Shown here: positions 53,712 to 61,897 of the stretch, one piece after another
Position numbering within the stretch: position 1 is the stretch's first letter
How the letters are laid out: each line of letters opens with the position of its first letter
Made by a program: the position numbers and the translations under genes
Source of the DNA: Pirellulaceae bacterium
GTDB taxonomy: Bacteria; Planctomycetota; Planctomycetia; Pirellulales; Pirellulaceae
Direction of reading: 5' to 3'
DNA length: 61,897 nucleotides
Assembly (NCBI GenBank): GCA_020852965.1
Contig: JADYZV010000173.1
Coordinates: forward strand, 1 to 61,897
The notes under the pieces: generated by a model
What the model was told of the DNA's origin: nothing
The model's input: only the letters and a program-made list of their open reading frames with translations
The model's database searches: none

Positions 53712-56654
53712 CTATTTGACGACCAAATTGACCAATCGCCCTGGGACGATGATCGTTTTGACAATTTGCTTGCCTTCGAGCAGTTCTTGCGTGCGAGGAT
53801 CCGCCAGGGCGAGTTTCTCCAGATTTTCCTTAGAACAATCGGCAGGGACCACCATGCGGCCTCGCAGCTTGCCGTTGATCTGGATCGGCACCTCGACCTC
53901 CGCGCTCTTGGTGGCCGCTTCGTCGACTACCGGCCAGGCTTGATAGGCCAGCGAGTGTGAGTTGCCCAACAACTGCCACAACTCTTCGGCCAAGTGAGGC
54001 GCGAACGGAGCAAGCAGCAGCACGAAATCGGCCATGGCTGATTTTGGCCGAACTTCGGCTTTGGTGAAAAAGTTGACGAACTCCATCATTCTTGCGATGG
54101 CCGTGTTGAAGCTCATCATTTCAATATCGTGTGTCACCGCAGCGATGGTTCGATGCAGAACTTGATTTTGTTCTGCGGTCGGCGCGACATCTTGAACTGC
54201 GGGTAATAATTCGAAATGCTCCGCTTGATAGTCGACCATCAAGCGCCACACGCGATCCAAGAAATTGCGCACACCGTTAACTCCAGCCATACTCCAGGGC
54301 TTGGTGGCCTCCAACGGCCCCATGAACATTTCATATAGGCGCAAGGAGTCTGCGCCATATTCTTTGACAACCTGATCGGGATTGACCACATTGCCGCGAC
54401 TCTTGGACATCTTGTGCGCCCGCGAGTCGACTCGAATGGATGGATCGTTGGCCAATACGAACGAGTCCCCTTTCTTGGTCACGTCTGCTTCGTCCACCAC
54501 CACCGACTCGACCGGTTGGCGTGTATCGACGGTGATCAGTTGACCGTCTTCGTCTTTGCGCAAGTTGGAGGTCGAGACCCATTTTCCTGCGGATTGGTAG
54601 CCAGTGTATTCGACTTCGCCGAGAATCATCCCTTGATTGACCAGCTTCTGAAACGGTTCAGGCATCGACACGTGGCCGCGATCGAAAAGCACTTTGTGCC
54701 AAAAACGCGCATAGAGCAAGTGCAGTACCGCATGCTCGGCTCCACCGACATACAGATCGACAGGCATCCATGCTTTTTCTTTGATCGGATCGCAAAAGAC
54801 GGTATCGTTGTGCGGATCGATAAAACGCAAATAGTACCAACACGAACCCGCCCATTGCGGCATGGTGTTCGTCTCGCGGCGGTAGCGTTTGCCATCCAGC
54901 TCCACATACAGCCATTCGTCCGGAGCCTTGCCTAGCGGCGGTTCGGGGCGCCCGTGCGGCTTGTAGTCTTCGAGATGCGGCAAGTTGACTGGCAAATCTT
55001 CCGCAGCCACCGCGCGAATAGCACCCGTCGCCTTCCCGGTCCTATCCAGCTCGTGTAGGATCGGAAAGGGCTCGCCCCAGAAGCGTTGACGGCTGAACAG
55101 CCAATCGCGGAGCTTGTAGTTGACCGCCTCGCGACCAAGCCCCTGTGTGGCGAGCGATTCAGTAATCAGAGTTTTGAACTGGGCCGTTGGGGTACCGTCA
55201 TACTGCCCCGAGTTGATCGCCGTGCCATAGCCCGAGAAACACTGTCCAGTCGTCTCCCCTGGAGCATGCTCACTTGCTGTTGCACTCTTATCCTTACCGC
55301 TGGACCCGCTTGGTTCGGTTCCCAGTTGGGTTCTCGGCTCAGCAATCGGCTCGACGACCGTGATGATCGGCAAATCAAATTGCACCGCGAACTCATAGTC
55401 GCGCTCATCGTGGGCGGGCACCGCCATGATAGCCCCCGTCCCGTAGCTCGCCAGCACATAGTCGGCGACCCAAATTGGGATCGGCTTGCCGCTTACTGGA
55501 TTGATGGCTGACGAGCCAGTGAACACTCCGGTCTTCTTCTTGGCATCGTCTTCGGTACGCTCGCGGTCGCTTTTGAACGAAGCGGCCTGACGATACTTTT
55601 CGACAGCCTCACGTTGTCCTGCCACCGTCAGTTGCTCGATCAGCGGATGCTCTGGTGCAACGACCATGTAGGTCGCGCCATACAATGTATCGGGCCGAGT
55701 GGTGTAGACTCGTAGAACATCGCTGCCGGCATCGGTTGGAAAGCCAATGTCGACGCGCTCAGCCGACCACTTCAAATACTCGTCGGTACTTCCCAAAAAG
55801 AAGTCAACTTCGGCACCCGTACTGCGGCCGATCCAGTCGCATTGCAGCTTCTTAATGCCTGGCGACCAATCGAGTCCGTCCAAGTCGCCGATCAGTCGCT
55901 CTGCGTAGGCCGTAATGCGCAACATCCATTGCCGCAGCGGCATGCGCTGTACCGGATGATCGCCACGTTCGCTCTTGCCGTCGATCACTTCTTCATTGGC
56001 TAAGACGGTTCCCAGCGCAGGACACCAATTCACCAATGCATCGTCTTGATAGGCCAGCCGTCGGGCATCGCGGTAGTCGGCAACTGCCTTGGCACCTTGG
56101 GCGGTTACGTCATCTGGAATTGGCAATTCGGCAATGGCTCGACCGCGTTGTTGCTCTGGGTCGTACCACGTGTCGAACAGTACGGTGAAGATCCATTGCG
56201 TCCAGCGGAAGTAGCCGACGTCAGTCGTAGCCAGCGCGCGCTCCCAATCATAGCTGAAGCCGAGCATTTTCAATTGGCGCGTAAATTCGGCGATGTTCTG
56301 TTCGGTTGAGACTCGCGGTGGCGTGTTGGTCTTGATGGCGTGCTCTTCGGCGGGAAGTCCAAAAGCATCAAAGCCCATCGGGTGCAGCACGGTTTTGCCT
56401 CGCATCCGCGCGAAGCGGCAAACGATGTCTGTGGCCGTATAGCCCTCTGGGTGGCCAACGTGCAACCCAGATCCGCTGGGATAGGGGAACATGTCGAGCA
56501 CGTACAGTTTTTCAGCCTGCGGCATGTCGGGAGTACGAAAGGTACGCTCGGTTTCCCAATACTGTTGCCACTTTGGTTCGATTTCGGCGGGGTTGTATCG
56601 CGGCATGAATGACCCGATTGATTGTTGATTTGCGCTGGTTGTGATTGAGCCCAT
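53712..56654 (-). CDS. leuS: Leucyl-tRNA synthetase
   Basis: Class I aminoacyl-tRNA synthetase charging tRNA-Leu. The HIGH-type motif is in [18 protein letters not shown] (HVGH) and KMSKS is in [10 protein letters not shown]. The CP1 editing domain shows [20 protein letters not shown] and [10 protein letters not shown]. The linker [20 protein letters not shown] in the editing domain is a lineage-specific low-complexity insert. The C-terminal anticodon-binding domain ends LVNLVVK. The frame opens with TTG at 56675, ATG 56654 follows GGAGGAG, and ATG 56606 ([14 protein letters not shown]) matches the usual N-terminus. The hemolysin III gene lies just upstream on the same strand. Confidence 0.97.
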   Translation of the reverse strand: MGSITTSANQQSIGSFMPRYNPAEIEPKWQQYWETERTFRTPDMPQAEKLYVLDMFPYPSGSGLHVGHPEGYTATDIVCRFARMRGKTVLHPMGFDAFGLPAEEHAIKTNTPPRVSTEQNIAEFTRQLKMLGFSYDWERALATTDVGYFRWTQWIFTVLFDTWYDPEQQRGRAIAELPIPDDVTAQGAKAVADYRDARRLAYQDDALVNWCPALGTVLANEEVIDGKSERGDHPVQRMPLRQWMLRITAYAERLIGDLDGLDWSPGIKKLQCDWIGRSTGAEVDFFLGSTDEYLKWSAERVDIGFPTDAGSDVLRVYTTRPDTLYGATYMVVAPEHPLIEQLTVAGQREAVEKYRQAASFKSDRERTEDDAKKKTGVFTGSSAINPVSGKPIPIWVADYVLASYGTGAIMAVPAHDERDYEFAVQFDLPIITVVEPIAEPRTQLGTEPSGSSGKDKSATASEHAPGETTGQCFSGYGTAINSGQYDGTPTAQFKTLITESLATQGLGREAVNYKLRDWLFSRQRFWGEPFPILHELDRTGKATGAIRAVAAEDLPVNLPHLEDYKPHGRPEPPLGKAPDEWLYVELDGKRYRRETNTMPQWAGSCWYYLRFIDPHNDTVFCDPIKEKAWMPVDLYVGGAEHAVLHLLYARFWHKVLFDRGHVSMPEPFQKLVNQGMILGEVEYTGYQSAGKWVSTSNLRKDEDGQLITVDTRQPVESVVVDEADVTKKGDSFVLANDPSIRVDSRAHKMSKSRGNVVNPDQVVKEYGADSLRLYEMFMGPLEATKPWSMAGVNGVRNFLDRVWRLMVDYQAEHFELLPAVQDVAPTAEQNQVLHRTIAAVTHDIEMMSFNTAIARMMEFVNFFTKAEVRPKSAMADFVLLLAPFAPHLAEELWQLLGNSHSLAYQAWPVVDEAATKSAEVEVPIQINGKLRGRMVVPADCSKENLEKLALADPRTQELLEGKQIVKTIIVPGRLVNLVVK

Positions 56655-56694
56655 ACCGTAAGGGGACTCCTCCAATCAAGCCAGAGGGGGACGT

Positions 56695-57414
56695 TCAGAT
56701 TTTGGCCATGTTCGGTAGCGGTTGCCAGCCCTCGGGATGTTCCCGCTGGCAGCCTGCCGAGGCGAATTGAAAGACGAATCGCCAGTGGAAGCCCAGCCCC
56801 ACGAGCACGGCCACGTGCCACAGTTCGTGTGCGCCGATAATTCCAGGCAGAATGTTTGGCCAGTGAAAGATCACGATTAGGGCACCTACCGAGTAGGACA
56901 ACCCACCGAGAATCAGCGGCTCGACAAAACGATATCCATAGCGTCGCCACAAGAGTACGCAGGAGAACAGGCCGAACCAGCCCAATCCCAAAAACAAAGC
57001 CGCACGGCCCGCAGGAGGAAAGCCCTCACCGAGTACCAATCTGAGTACGATGCCGGTGATCGACGTCCCCCATACAAAAACTAGCGGTGCCCAGCGATAC
57101 ACGCCACGAAACAACAGAACATGCACCGGAGTGGCTGTCCCAGCGATCAAGGTGAACACGGCCGTCACATCCAAATGCAGCAACACATTCTTGGCTGCCC
57201 CTGCCCATAGCAGATGATACACGCCACTCATCGACAACAAAAATACCGAAGTAATGACCAGCACGCTCAAGCTGATTTTTCCCGTCCAACAGTCTCCCGC
57301 CCGTCGTACCAGAAACCAGCCCAGAATCAAGAAAACCGGTACTGCCAACAAGTGCGTAAAGCTACTCACCGGCTCGCGAAACCCGGGAATAGCGTAAATC
57401 TCAAGTACATTCAT
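56695..57414 (-). CDS. Hemolysin III / PAQR family membrane protein
   Basis: Seven-TM protein of the PAQR/HlyIII superfamily, about 239 residues. Conserved metal-site residues are present: S..H in LLSMSGVYHLL, H and D in LLHLDVTAVF, and HxxxH in GAHELWHVAVL. Other segments (GFREPVSSFTHLLAVPVFLI) fit the first TM. Despite the name, most bacterial members are not hemolysins; a hydrolase-like activity has been suggested for the superfamily. The ATG at 57414 is preferred over GTG 57435. It precedes leuS by about 40-90 bp. Confidence 0.88.
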   Translation of the reverse strand: MNVLEIYAIPGFREPVSSFTHLLAVPVFLILGWFLVRRAGDCWTGKISLSVLVITSVFLLSMSGVYHLLWAGAAKNVLLHLDVTAVFTLIAGTATPVHVLLFRGVYRWAPLVFVWGTSITGIVLRLVLGEGFPPAGRAALFLGLGWFGLFSCVLLWRRYGYRFVEPLILGGLSYSVGALIVIFHWPNILPGIIGAHELWHVAVLVGLGFHWRFVFQFASAGCQREHPEGWQPLPNMAKI

Positions 57415-57555
57415 CGAACTGCATCCATTCTCCACCGCGTCGTTTCAGTAAACTTCGAAAACGAGACCGAGTGATCCTCAACAAATCCACGGGAATGGAG
57501 TAGTCTATAACTAGTTGATTCCCGCCGCCAAGTCCTACCTGCAAGAACTGAGCCA

Positions 57556-59211
57556 ATGTCTAGTAGAAAAACCCTGTCCGGAACAATAACGCAACCCCTG
57601 CAATTGCTACTTTCGCTGACTTGCCTGCTCGCGAGTCAACCAGCCCTGTCCCGAGCCCATGATGGGCACGCTCATCCCGCTGCTTCGCATTCCAATACAA
57701 ATGCGACAAAGACGGCCCGAGGCGTGGTCTTCGAGGATCTCAATGGCAATCGCGTTCGGGACACCGGCGAGGCAGGGCTGCCCGATATTCGCGTCAGCAA
57801 TGGCGCGGACATTGTCAGTACCGATGCAGACGGAAAGTACGAACTGAGCATTTCCGATGATGCCATCGTGTTTGTCATCAAACCCAGCGGCTGGAGCCCG
57901 CCGCTCAACTCGCAAAAACTACCACAATTCTATTATATCCACAAACCCAAGGGTTCCCCCGCTGACTTTCAATTTGCAGGAGTCGCTCCGACGGGGCCAC
58001 TACCGGAGTCGATCGATTTTCCGCTAACGCGACAGCTTGAACCGCAGAAATTCAAAGCATTGATGTTCGGTGACCCACAACCGCGAGACATTCGAGAAGT
58101 GGAATACATCGCGCACGATGTCATCGAACAGGTTATCGCGGAACACGCTCACGATGCTTCCTTCGGGGTGACGCTGGGGGACATCGCCTTTAACAATCTC
58201 GATACGCTCGAACCGCTCAATCAAGCCATCGCGCTGATCGGCATTCCCTGGTACAACGTCATCGGCAATCACGATGTGAACCAAGAGGCAACCGACGATC
58301 GTCTCAGCGACGAAACTTTTGAGCGTCTATACGGCCCCAACTACTATTCCTTCGACTACGGCTCAACGCACTTTCTCGTGCTCGACGATGTCGCTTGGGT
58401 CGGCCGCGATAAAAAGGATAAAGAAAAGAGTCATTACTACGGAGGACTCGGCAAGCGACAATTAGAATTCATCAACAACGATTTGGCCGCCATCCCCGAA
58501 GAGCAATTGGTGGTTTTGATGATGCACATTCCACTGACGGCGGTCCAGGATCGTCAGGATCTCTACCGGCTGATCGAGCAACGCCCAGCAACGGTCTCCA
58601 TCTCAGCCCATGCCCACTATATGGAGCACCGAATCATTGACAAAGAGGACGGGTGGCAAGGGCCTGTACCACACCATCACATTATCAACGTTACCGTCTG
58701 CGGAAGTTGGTGGCGTGGACAACCCGACGAACGTGGCATTCCCCACGCAACCATGAGCGACGGAGGTCCTAACGGTTATTCCATCATGGAGTTCGACGGT
58801 AAAAACTATTCATTCGAGTTTCGTGCGGCAGGTCGCCCGGCAAGCTACCAAATGAACATCTATGCCCCTGAAACGTTGACGACTCAGTCCCTGGCCTCGA
58901 CTGAAATATTGGCCAACGTATTCGCTGCGGCACCCAACACTGTGTGTGAAATGCGCGTCGACGATTTACCGTGGGCGAGCATGGAGAGACTGACCATCGT
59001 CGATCCCGGCTTCATGGCTGAAAAAGCCCGTGAAGAGTCACTCAGCGATCATACGTGGACCAACTTGCCCAAACCCCACGAAACGCCGCATATCTACCGA
59101 GCGATGCTACCCGCTGACATCGCTCTCGGCTCACACCAGATCGAAGTGCGAGCGCGAGACGCCCAAGGACACGATACCATGGGAACTCGCATTTTTCGCG
59201 TGGAAGAATAA
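57556..59211 (+). CDS. Exported metallophosphoesterase with SdrD B-like domain
   Basis: Calcineurin-like phosphoesterase of 551 residues with an N-terminal signal (LQLLLSLTCLLASQPALSRA) and His-bearing start of the mature chain. Residues 50-110 are a Cna-B/SdrD-B-like fold (GVVFEDLNGNRVRDTGEAGL). The phosphoesterase domain shows metal motifs in order: FGDPQPRD, VTLGDIAFN, YNVIGNHDVN, MMHIPLT and SISAHAHYMEH. The C-terminal 150 residues fit the calcineurin C-terminal domain of this subfamily. The start is ATG 57556. Periplasmic phosphatase or nuclease activity is likely; the substrate is unknown. Confidence 0.9.
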   Translation: MSSRKTLSGTITQPLQLLLSLTCLLASQPALSRAHDGHAHPAASHSNTNATKTARGVVFEDLNGNRVRDTGEAGLPDIRVSNGADIVSTDADGKYELSISDDAIVFVIKPSGWSPPLNSQKLPQFYYIHKPKGSPADFQFAGVAPTGPLPESIDFPLTRQLEPQKFKALMFGDPQPRDIREVEYIAHDVIEQVIAEHAHDASFGVTLGDIAFNNLDTLEPLNQAIALIGIPWYNVIGNHDVNQEATDDRLSDETFERLYGPNYYSFDYGSTHFLVLDDVAWVGRDKKDKEKSHYYGGLGKRQLEFINNDLAAIPEEQLVVLMMHIPLTAVQDRQDLYRLIEQRPATVSISAHAHYMEHRIIDKEDGWQGPVPHHHIINVTVCGSWWRGQPDERGIPHATMSDGGPNGYSIMEFDGKNYSFEFRAAGRPASYQMNIYAPETLTTQSLASTEILANVFAAAPNTVCEMRVDDLPWASMERLTIVDPGFMAEKAREESLSDHTWTNLPKPHETPHIYRAMLPADIALGSHQIEVRARDAQGHDTMGTRIFRVEE

Positions 59212-59218
59212 TCGCAAC

Positions 59219-59523
59219 CGTTCACGAGTTATTTTGTTTTTGACCACGAAAAACACGAAGAACACGAAAAGCCGTCTCTGCACTTTAATTGCTTAGTACA
59301 CCCGCGATTCCATCCTCAAAATCTTTTGGTGGACGATTCGTTCACATTGCTCTTTGGAAACCTCGAAAATCGGTCCCCTGAGTTTGCAACTTTTAGTTTA
59401 GAATAGTATTTCAGTATTGCTCATTGCCTCGTTGCCAGACCACCAAGAACACCAGCAGTTTTTTTCGTGTCCTTCGTCTGTTTCGTGGTCAATACAACTC
59501 CCAATCCTCCAAGTTCGTGAACG
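59219..59523. repeat. Nested imperfect inverted repeat, possible small non-autonomous element
   Basis: The outer arms CGTTCACGA (59219-59227) and TCGTGAACG (59515-59523) are exact inverted copies. The inner arms TGACCACGAAAAACACGAAG (59241-59260) and CCTTCGTCTGTTTCGTGGTC (59471-59490) pair with few mismatches. The whole spacer between the phosphoesterase and pncC genes is covered and contains no gene. Confidence 0.7.
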
Positions 59524-59544
59524 ATTACGAATAAGCTAACCAAC

Positions 59545-60108
59545 ATGCTCGAGCTCGCAATTTCATTGCGCGACATGCTCGCGAGTGAACAATGTCGTTT
59601 AGTGCTGGTAGAATCCTGCACGGCCGGGCGAGTGGCGGCCACGCTGGGAGAACTGCCTGGCATATCGCAATGGCTGTGCGGCAGTCTGGTCGTGTATCGC
59701 AACGCTAGCAAGTCGGCTTGGTTAGGAGTTCCCGACAGCTTGTTGGATGATCCGCAGCAAGGCCCCGTCAGCGCGGCCGCCTCTCGCTGGCTGGCTCGGG
59801 CAGCCCTCGAGCGCACACCTGAAGCCAACCTGGCAGTCGCCGTTACGGGTGACATCGGACCACGCGCGCCACCGGCCACCGACGGCTGCATCTTCTTAGC
59901 CGCCGCATTTCGGGGTGGTCCTATCAGTAGATCGGCTAGCGATTCATCGGCGGCGGATGCTTTTGAGATCAGTGAACAGCAGCTTCGGTTGGTGGCACCA
60001 GCACCAAGAGACGCCTCGGACATTGCCGCTCGACAATCACGGCTGGAAGAAGCCACTCGCGCCACGCTGAGTTTTGCTGTCGCTCGTACTATACGCCTGA
60101 CAAGCTAA
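59545..60108 (+). CDS. pncC: Nicotinamide-nucleotide amidohydrolase (PncC/CinA C-terminal family)
   Basis: Stand-alone CinA C-terminal domain, 187 residues, which deamidates NMN to NaMN in NAD recycling. The signature LVLVESCTAGRVAATLGELP carries the catalytic Ser-Cys-Thr turn. GSLVVYRNASKSAWLGV is conserved, and VAVTGDIGPRAPPATDGCIF matches the G..GP......GTV strand. The Gly usually found after the Thr is Ala. The C-terminal 50 residues are longer than usual and contain a Ser/Asp-rich segment. It is followed by a convergent VWA gene and the family A hairpin. Confidence 0.88.
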   Translation: MLELAISLRDMLASEQCRLVLVESCTAGRVAATLGELPGISQWLCGSLVVYRNASKSAWLGVPDSLLDDPQQGPVSAAASRWLARAALERTPEANLAVAVTGDIGPRAPPATDGCIFLAAAFRGGPISRSASDSSAADAFEISEQQLRLVAPAPRDASDIAARQSRLEEATRATLSFAVARTIRLTS

Positions 60109-60143
60109 AAATGCATGGACAGCGTGTGAGATCGTCGTCTGCC

Positions 60144-60227
60144 CCTGTCATCCGTGCTCCGGCTTTGCCATCTGTGCGAGAATTCGAATCATAGGCTAGC
60201 ACGGATGGCAAGGCCGGAGCGCGGATA
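60144..60227. repeat. Dispersed hairpin repeat, family A, copy 2
   Basis: The left arm (from 60149, ATCCGTGCTCCGGCTTTGCC) and right arm (CTAGCACGGATGGCAAGGCC, from 60196) pair over about 30 bases with few mismatches, around a 15-base loop with GAATTC. It shares arms and loop with 23069-23137. It begins 30 bp past the stop of the minus-strand VWA gene at 60258. Confidence 0.9.
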
Positions 60228-60257
60228 GATATTCAACGTTGCGCGGTCTAGTCGGAT

Positions 60258-61897
60258 TCACAATTTCGGCAGTGGTCGTTTGGGAGCAGGGGGTGGAAGC
60301 ATGCGGGCTTGGTCGTCCTGCGGTAGCGTCGGATTGTTGTTGCCAGGGTTGTTGTTAGCTGCCGGAGGATTCAAATCGGTGGTATCTTCAATCCACTTCC
60401 AACCCAGCGGATTGCGCAACTCCTCTTCGGCCAGCAATCCCCACGGAGTTCCCTTGTGCTTTTCAGCCACGGTCTGCAACAGTTCGGTGGCGCGCTGACC
60501 CTCCTTCTCCAAGCGGCTGCCGACACTGATTTCGGCATCGGGGTTCAAGACCCAAGTGTTGCTCGCAGGCTTTTCAAAATTCATCCCACGTTTGGCTTTG
60601 GCCAACATGGCGTTGTAGCCTTCGGCTCGCACTTTGTGAGCCAACACCGTGCCGTAGGACAAATCAAAACCGGCCAACCAGCGAGGTGAAATCTCTTTGT
60701 CGCGGTAGGACTCGCCCACACGCAAGACTTCGGCCAGCGCGGCCAGTTGCGGGTCGAGTCGCGCGGCTTGCTGTTGCGCCTCGGTCAATGCACTGGCCAG
60801 GGCTGCATCGTCGCGGCGTACGAAACGCAAAGTTGGATTCTGAAGCGTATCGACGCGCGGCAATTGGGCGGCGCGCACGAGTGTCTGACGAAGTGGACTC
60901 TCACTCAGACGTTTCATGTAGTCCTCGGCTGCGACATAGTCGGGCCGGTACTTATCCATCGTCTCGGGATCAAAAAAATACTCTAGCTTCGAGGCAAAGG
61001 GGCTGATGTCACCCTTTTTTACACGACGCCCTACACGGCGATTGGGATGAACGGTAAAGTAGATCCCACCGGTTTCATAAGCTACTCGACTCAAAGCGTA
61101 CGGGCCGAAGCCAGAGTCGATCACAGGCTCGTTTGCGTAATCGTCGCGAAACCCTAAGCGAACTCGCTCGGGCAATACCGACTCGGGCCCCTGGTCGACT
61201 TCGGCCCACTGCGGCGACTGGTCGAACTTTGGATCGGGATCGACATATTTGACATAAGCGATATCGCGGCCAAAGGGAGCGGGAACTCCGATGACATAGA
61301 CCGGTATAGCGTACTTGCGACACTCTTTGATGGTCGCGTCGAGTCCATTGGCGTCATCGCCACGTTCGTCAGTTACGACGATGAACAACACGTTGCGCTC
61401 GTGGCTCGCACCGCCACGCCCTGTTCGGTATCCTTTGTACTTCTCGATACCGCGGTACAAGGCGGTGAAGACACGCTCAACCCCCGAGTCATCTTGAGTC
61501 ACTCCGTCTATCGCGGTACGAATCTCTTCAATTTCCGCAGTTGGCTTGGGAGTCAACAGGTTGACTTGATTGCCAAAGGCCAAAATACTCGTCAACAACG
61601 GTTCGTCGCCACCATTTTTCTCAAGCTGCTCTTTTTTGCTTCGCGCTACGATCCCCAACTCCTCGTAGATGCGATCGAATCGATCACGGATTTCCTGACG
61701 CCGCTTTTGCAAGCTCCCCGATTGATCGAAGAACCAAACGACCAACGTCGGACGCTCCTCCATCGCTCGAAGAATCTCGTACGTCACACGGTCGACGGCG
61801 CCATCGGTACCCGTTGTCCCAACCCCCGTCATCCCTTTGACGACGATGTTGCTGCGGACCAGCCCCATGGCTTGATCGATCTGATTCGTCAAATCGA
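60258..61897 (-). CDS. VWA-domain protein, 5' end beyond the window
   Basis: At least 544 residues. The frame enters from the right edge; the only start in view is a TTG five bases from the end, and the sequence before it (VKGMTGVGTTGTDGAVDRVT) reads as internal, so the true start is probably outside. A von Willebrand A domain has the MIDAS DQSGS (LVVWFFDQSGSLQKRRQ), then NVLFIVVTDERGDDANGLD. The C-terminal half is unassigned, ending in a Pro/Asn-rich tail (NNNPGNNNPTLPQDDQARML). Many planctomycete genomes have such exported VWA proteins of unknown role. The family A hairpin lies just after its stop. Confidence 0.85.
   Translation of the reverse strand, partial: DLTNQIDQAMGLVRSNIVVKGMTGVGTTGTDGAVDRVTYEILRAMEERPTLVVWFFDQSGSLQKRRQEIRDRFDRIYEELGIVARSKKEQLEKNGGDEPLLTSILAFGNQVNLLTPKPTAEIEEIRTAIDGVTQDDSGVERVFTALYRGIEKYKGYRTGRGGASHERNVLFIVVTDERGDDANGLDATIKECRKYAIPVYVIGVPAPFGRDIAYVKYVDPDPKFDQSPQWAEVDQGPESVLPERVRLGFRDDYANEPVIDSGFGPYALSRVAYETGGIYFTVHPNRRVGRRVKKGDISPFASKLEYFFDPETMDKYRPDYVAAEDYMKRLSESPLRQTLVRAAQLPRVDTLQNPTLRFVRRDDAALASALTEAQQQAARLDPQLAALAEVLRVGESYRDKEISPRWLAGFDLSYGTVLAHKVRAEGYNAMLAKAKRGMNFEKPASNTWVLNPDAEISVGSRLEKEGQRATELLQTVAEKHKGTPWGLLAEEELRNPLGWKWIEDTTDLNPPAANNNPGNNNPTLPQDDQARMLPPPAPKRPLPKL

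Noticed and set aside
56270-56950. 226-codon minus frame across the leuS start and hemolysin III gene
   Set aside because: Overlaps two conserved genes in another frame; composition is not protein-like.

Overview
The window reads as chromosomal DNA of a planctomycete, most likely of the Pirellulales (Rhodopirellula/Pirellula relatives). The grounds are a DUF1501 Tat-exported protein coupled by an ATGA overlap to a DUF1549/DUF1553 protein with an N-terminal CxxCH haem site, a DUF1570 protein, several VWA/DUF58 proteins, Tat-exported Gfo/Idh/MocA and secreted PIG-L proteins, an ECF42 sigma factor and a bacterial XPB/Bax1-type helicase-nuclease pair. The genus cannot be fixed from sequence reading alone. 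No prophage, insertion sequence or CRISPR array was seen; the irregular parts are hairpin and tandem repeats in the intergenic spaces.

Layout. 0.2-8.3 kb (+): heavy-metal RND efflux locus with two membrane-fusion proteins, a His-rich secreted protein, a large CusA/CzcA-type pump with an extra porter-domain segment, and a His-rich lipoprotein. The pump start codon overlaps a 38-codon remnant of a four-helix-bundle protein. 8.4-10.8 kb: ECF42 sigma factor, a MazE/MazF toxin-antitoxin pair, and a small coiled-coil gene preceded by a helically phased 10-bp tandem repeat. 11-19 kb (-): secreted polysaccharide deacetylase, the DUF1501/DUF1553 pair and a sialidase-like protein, probably for glycan degradation. 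19.1-23 kb: Bax1 (DUF790) nuclease and XPB helicase genes, split by an inserted chimera of sigma region 2 and a membrane domain. 23.2-27.7 kb (-): BatA-like VWA protein, DUF58 protein and a secreted HEAT/STN-like protein. 27.9-31.2 kb: DUF1570 protein, a secreted protein of unknown role and a methyltransferase-like protein. 31.5-34.8 kb: a 1102-residue FHA-domain membrane protein with two internal repeat arrays. 34.9-40 kb: oxidoreductase, PIG-L deacetylase, aldo/keto reductase and inositol monophosphatase family protein.

40.2-43.1 kb (-): a three-gene dTDP-sugar operon, rfbA, an NRS/ER-like epimerase-reductase and rfbB. The middle protein resembles the bifunctional 3,5-epimerase/4-reductase known from plants and giant viruses rather than ordinary RfbD, which would explain why no rfbC is present. 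I consider this the most interesting biochemical feature. 43.9-45.4 kb: tRNA-Ala(GGC) and thymidine phosphorylase. 45.6-47.7 kb: a large secreted protein of unknown function. 48.2-57.4 kb: a fused TIGR04282-TIGR04283 protein, purF followed by a 36-bp tandem repeat, proB, a polyprenol-phosphate glycosyltransferase, leuS and a hemolysin III/PAQR protein. 57.5-61.9 kb: exported metallophosphoesterase, PncC/CinA amidohydrolase, and a VWA protein cut by the right edge.

Two related long hairpins (about 23.1 and 60.2 kb) each lie 26-30 bp past the stop codon of a VWA gene. A second repeat family carries a GTGGACGAGGTAACGAG-type core.
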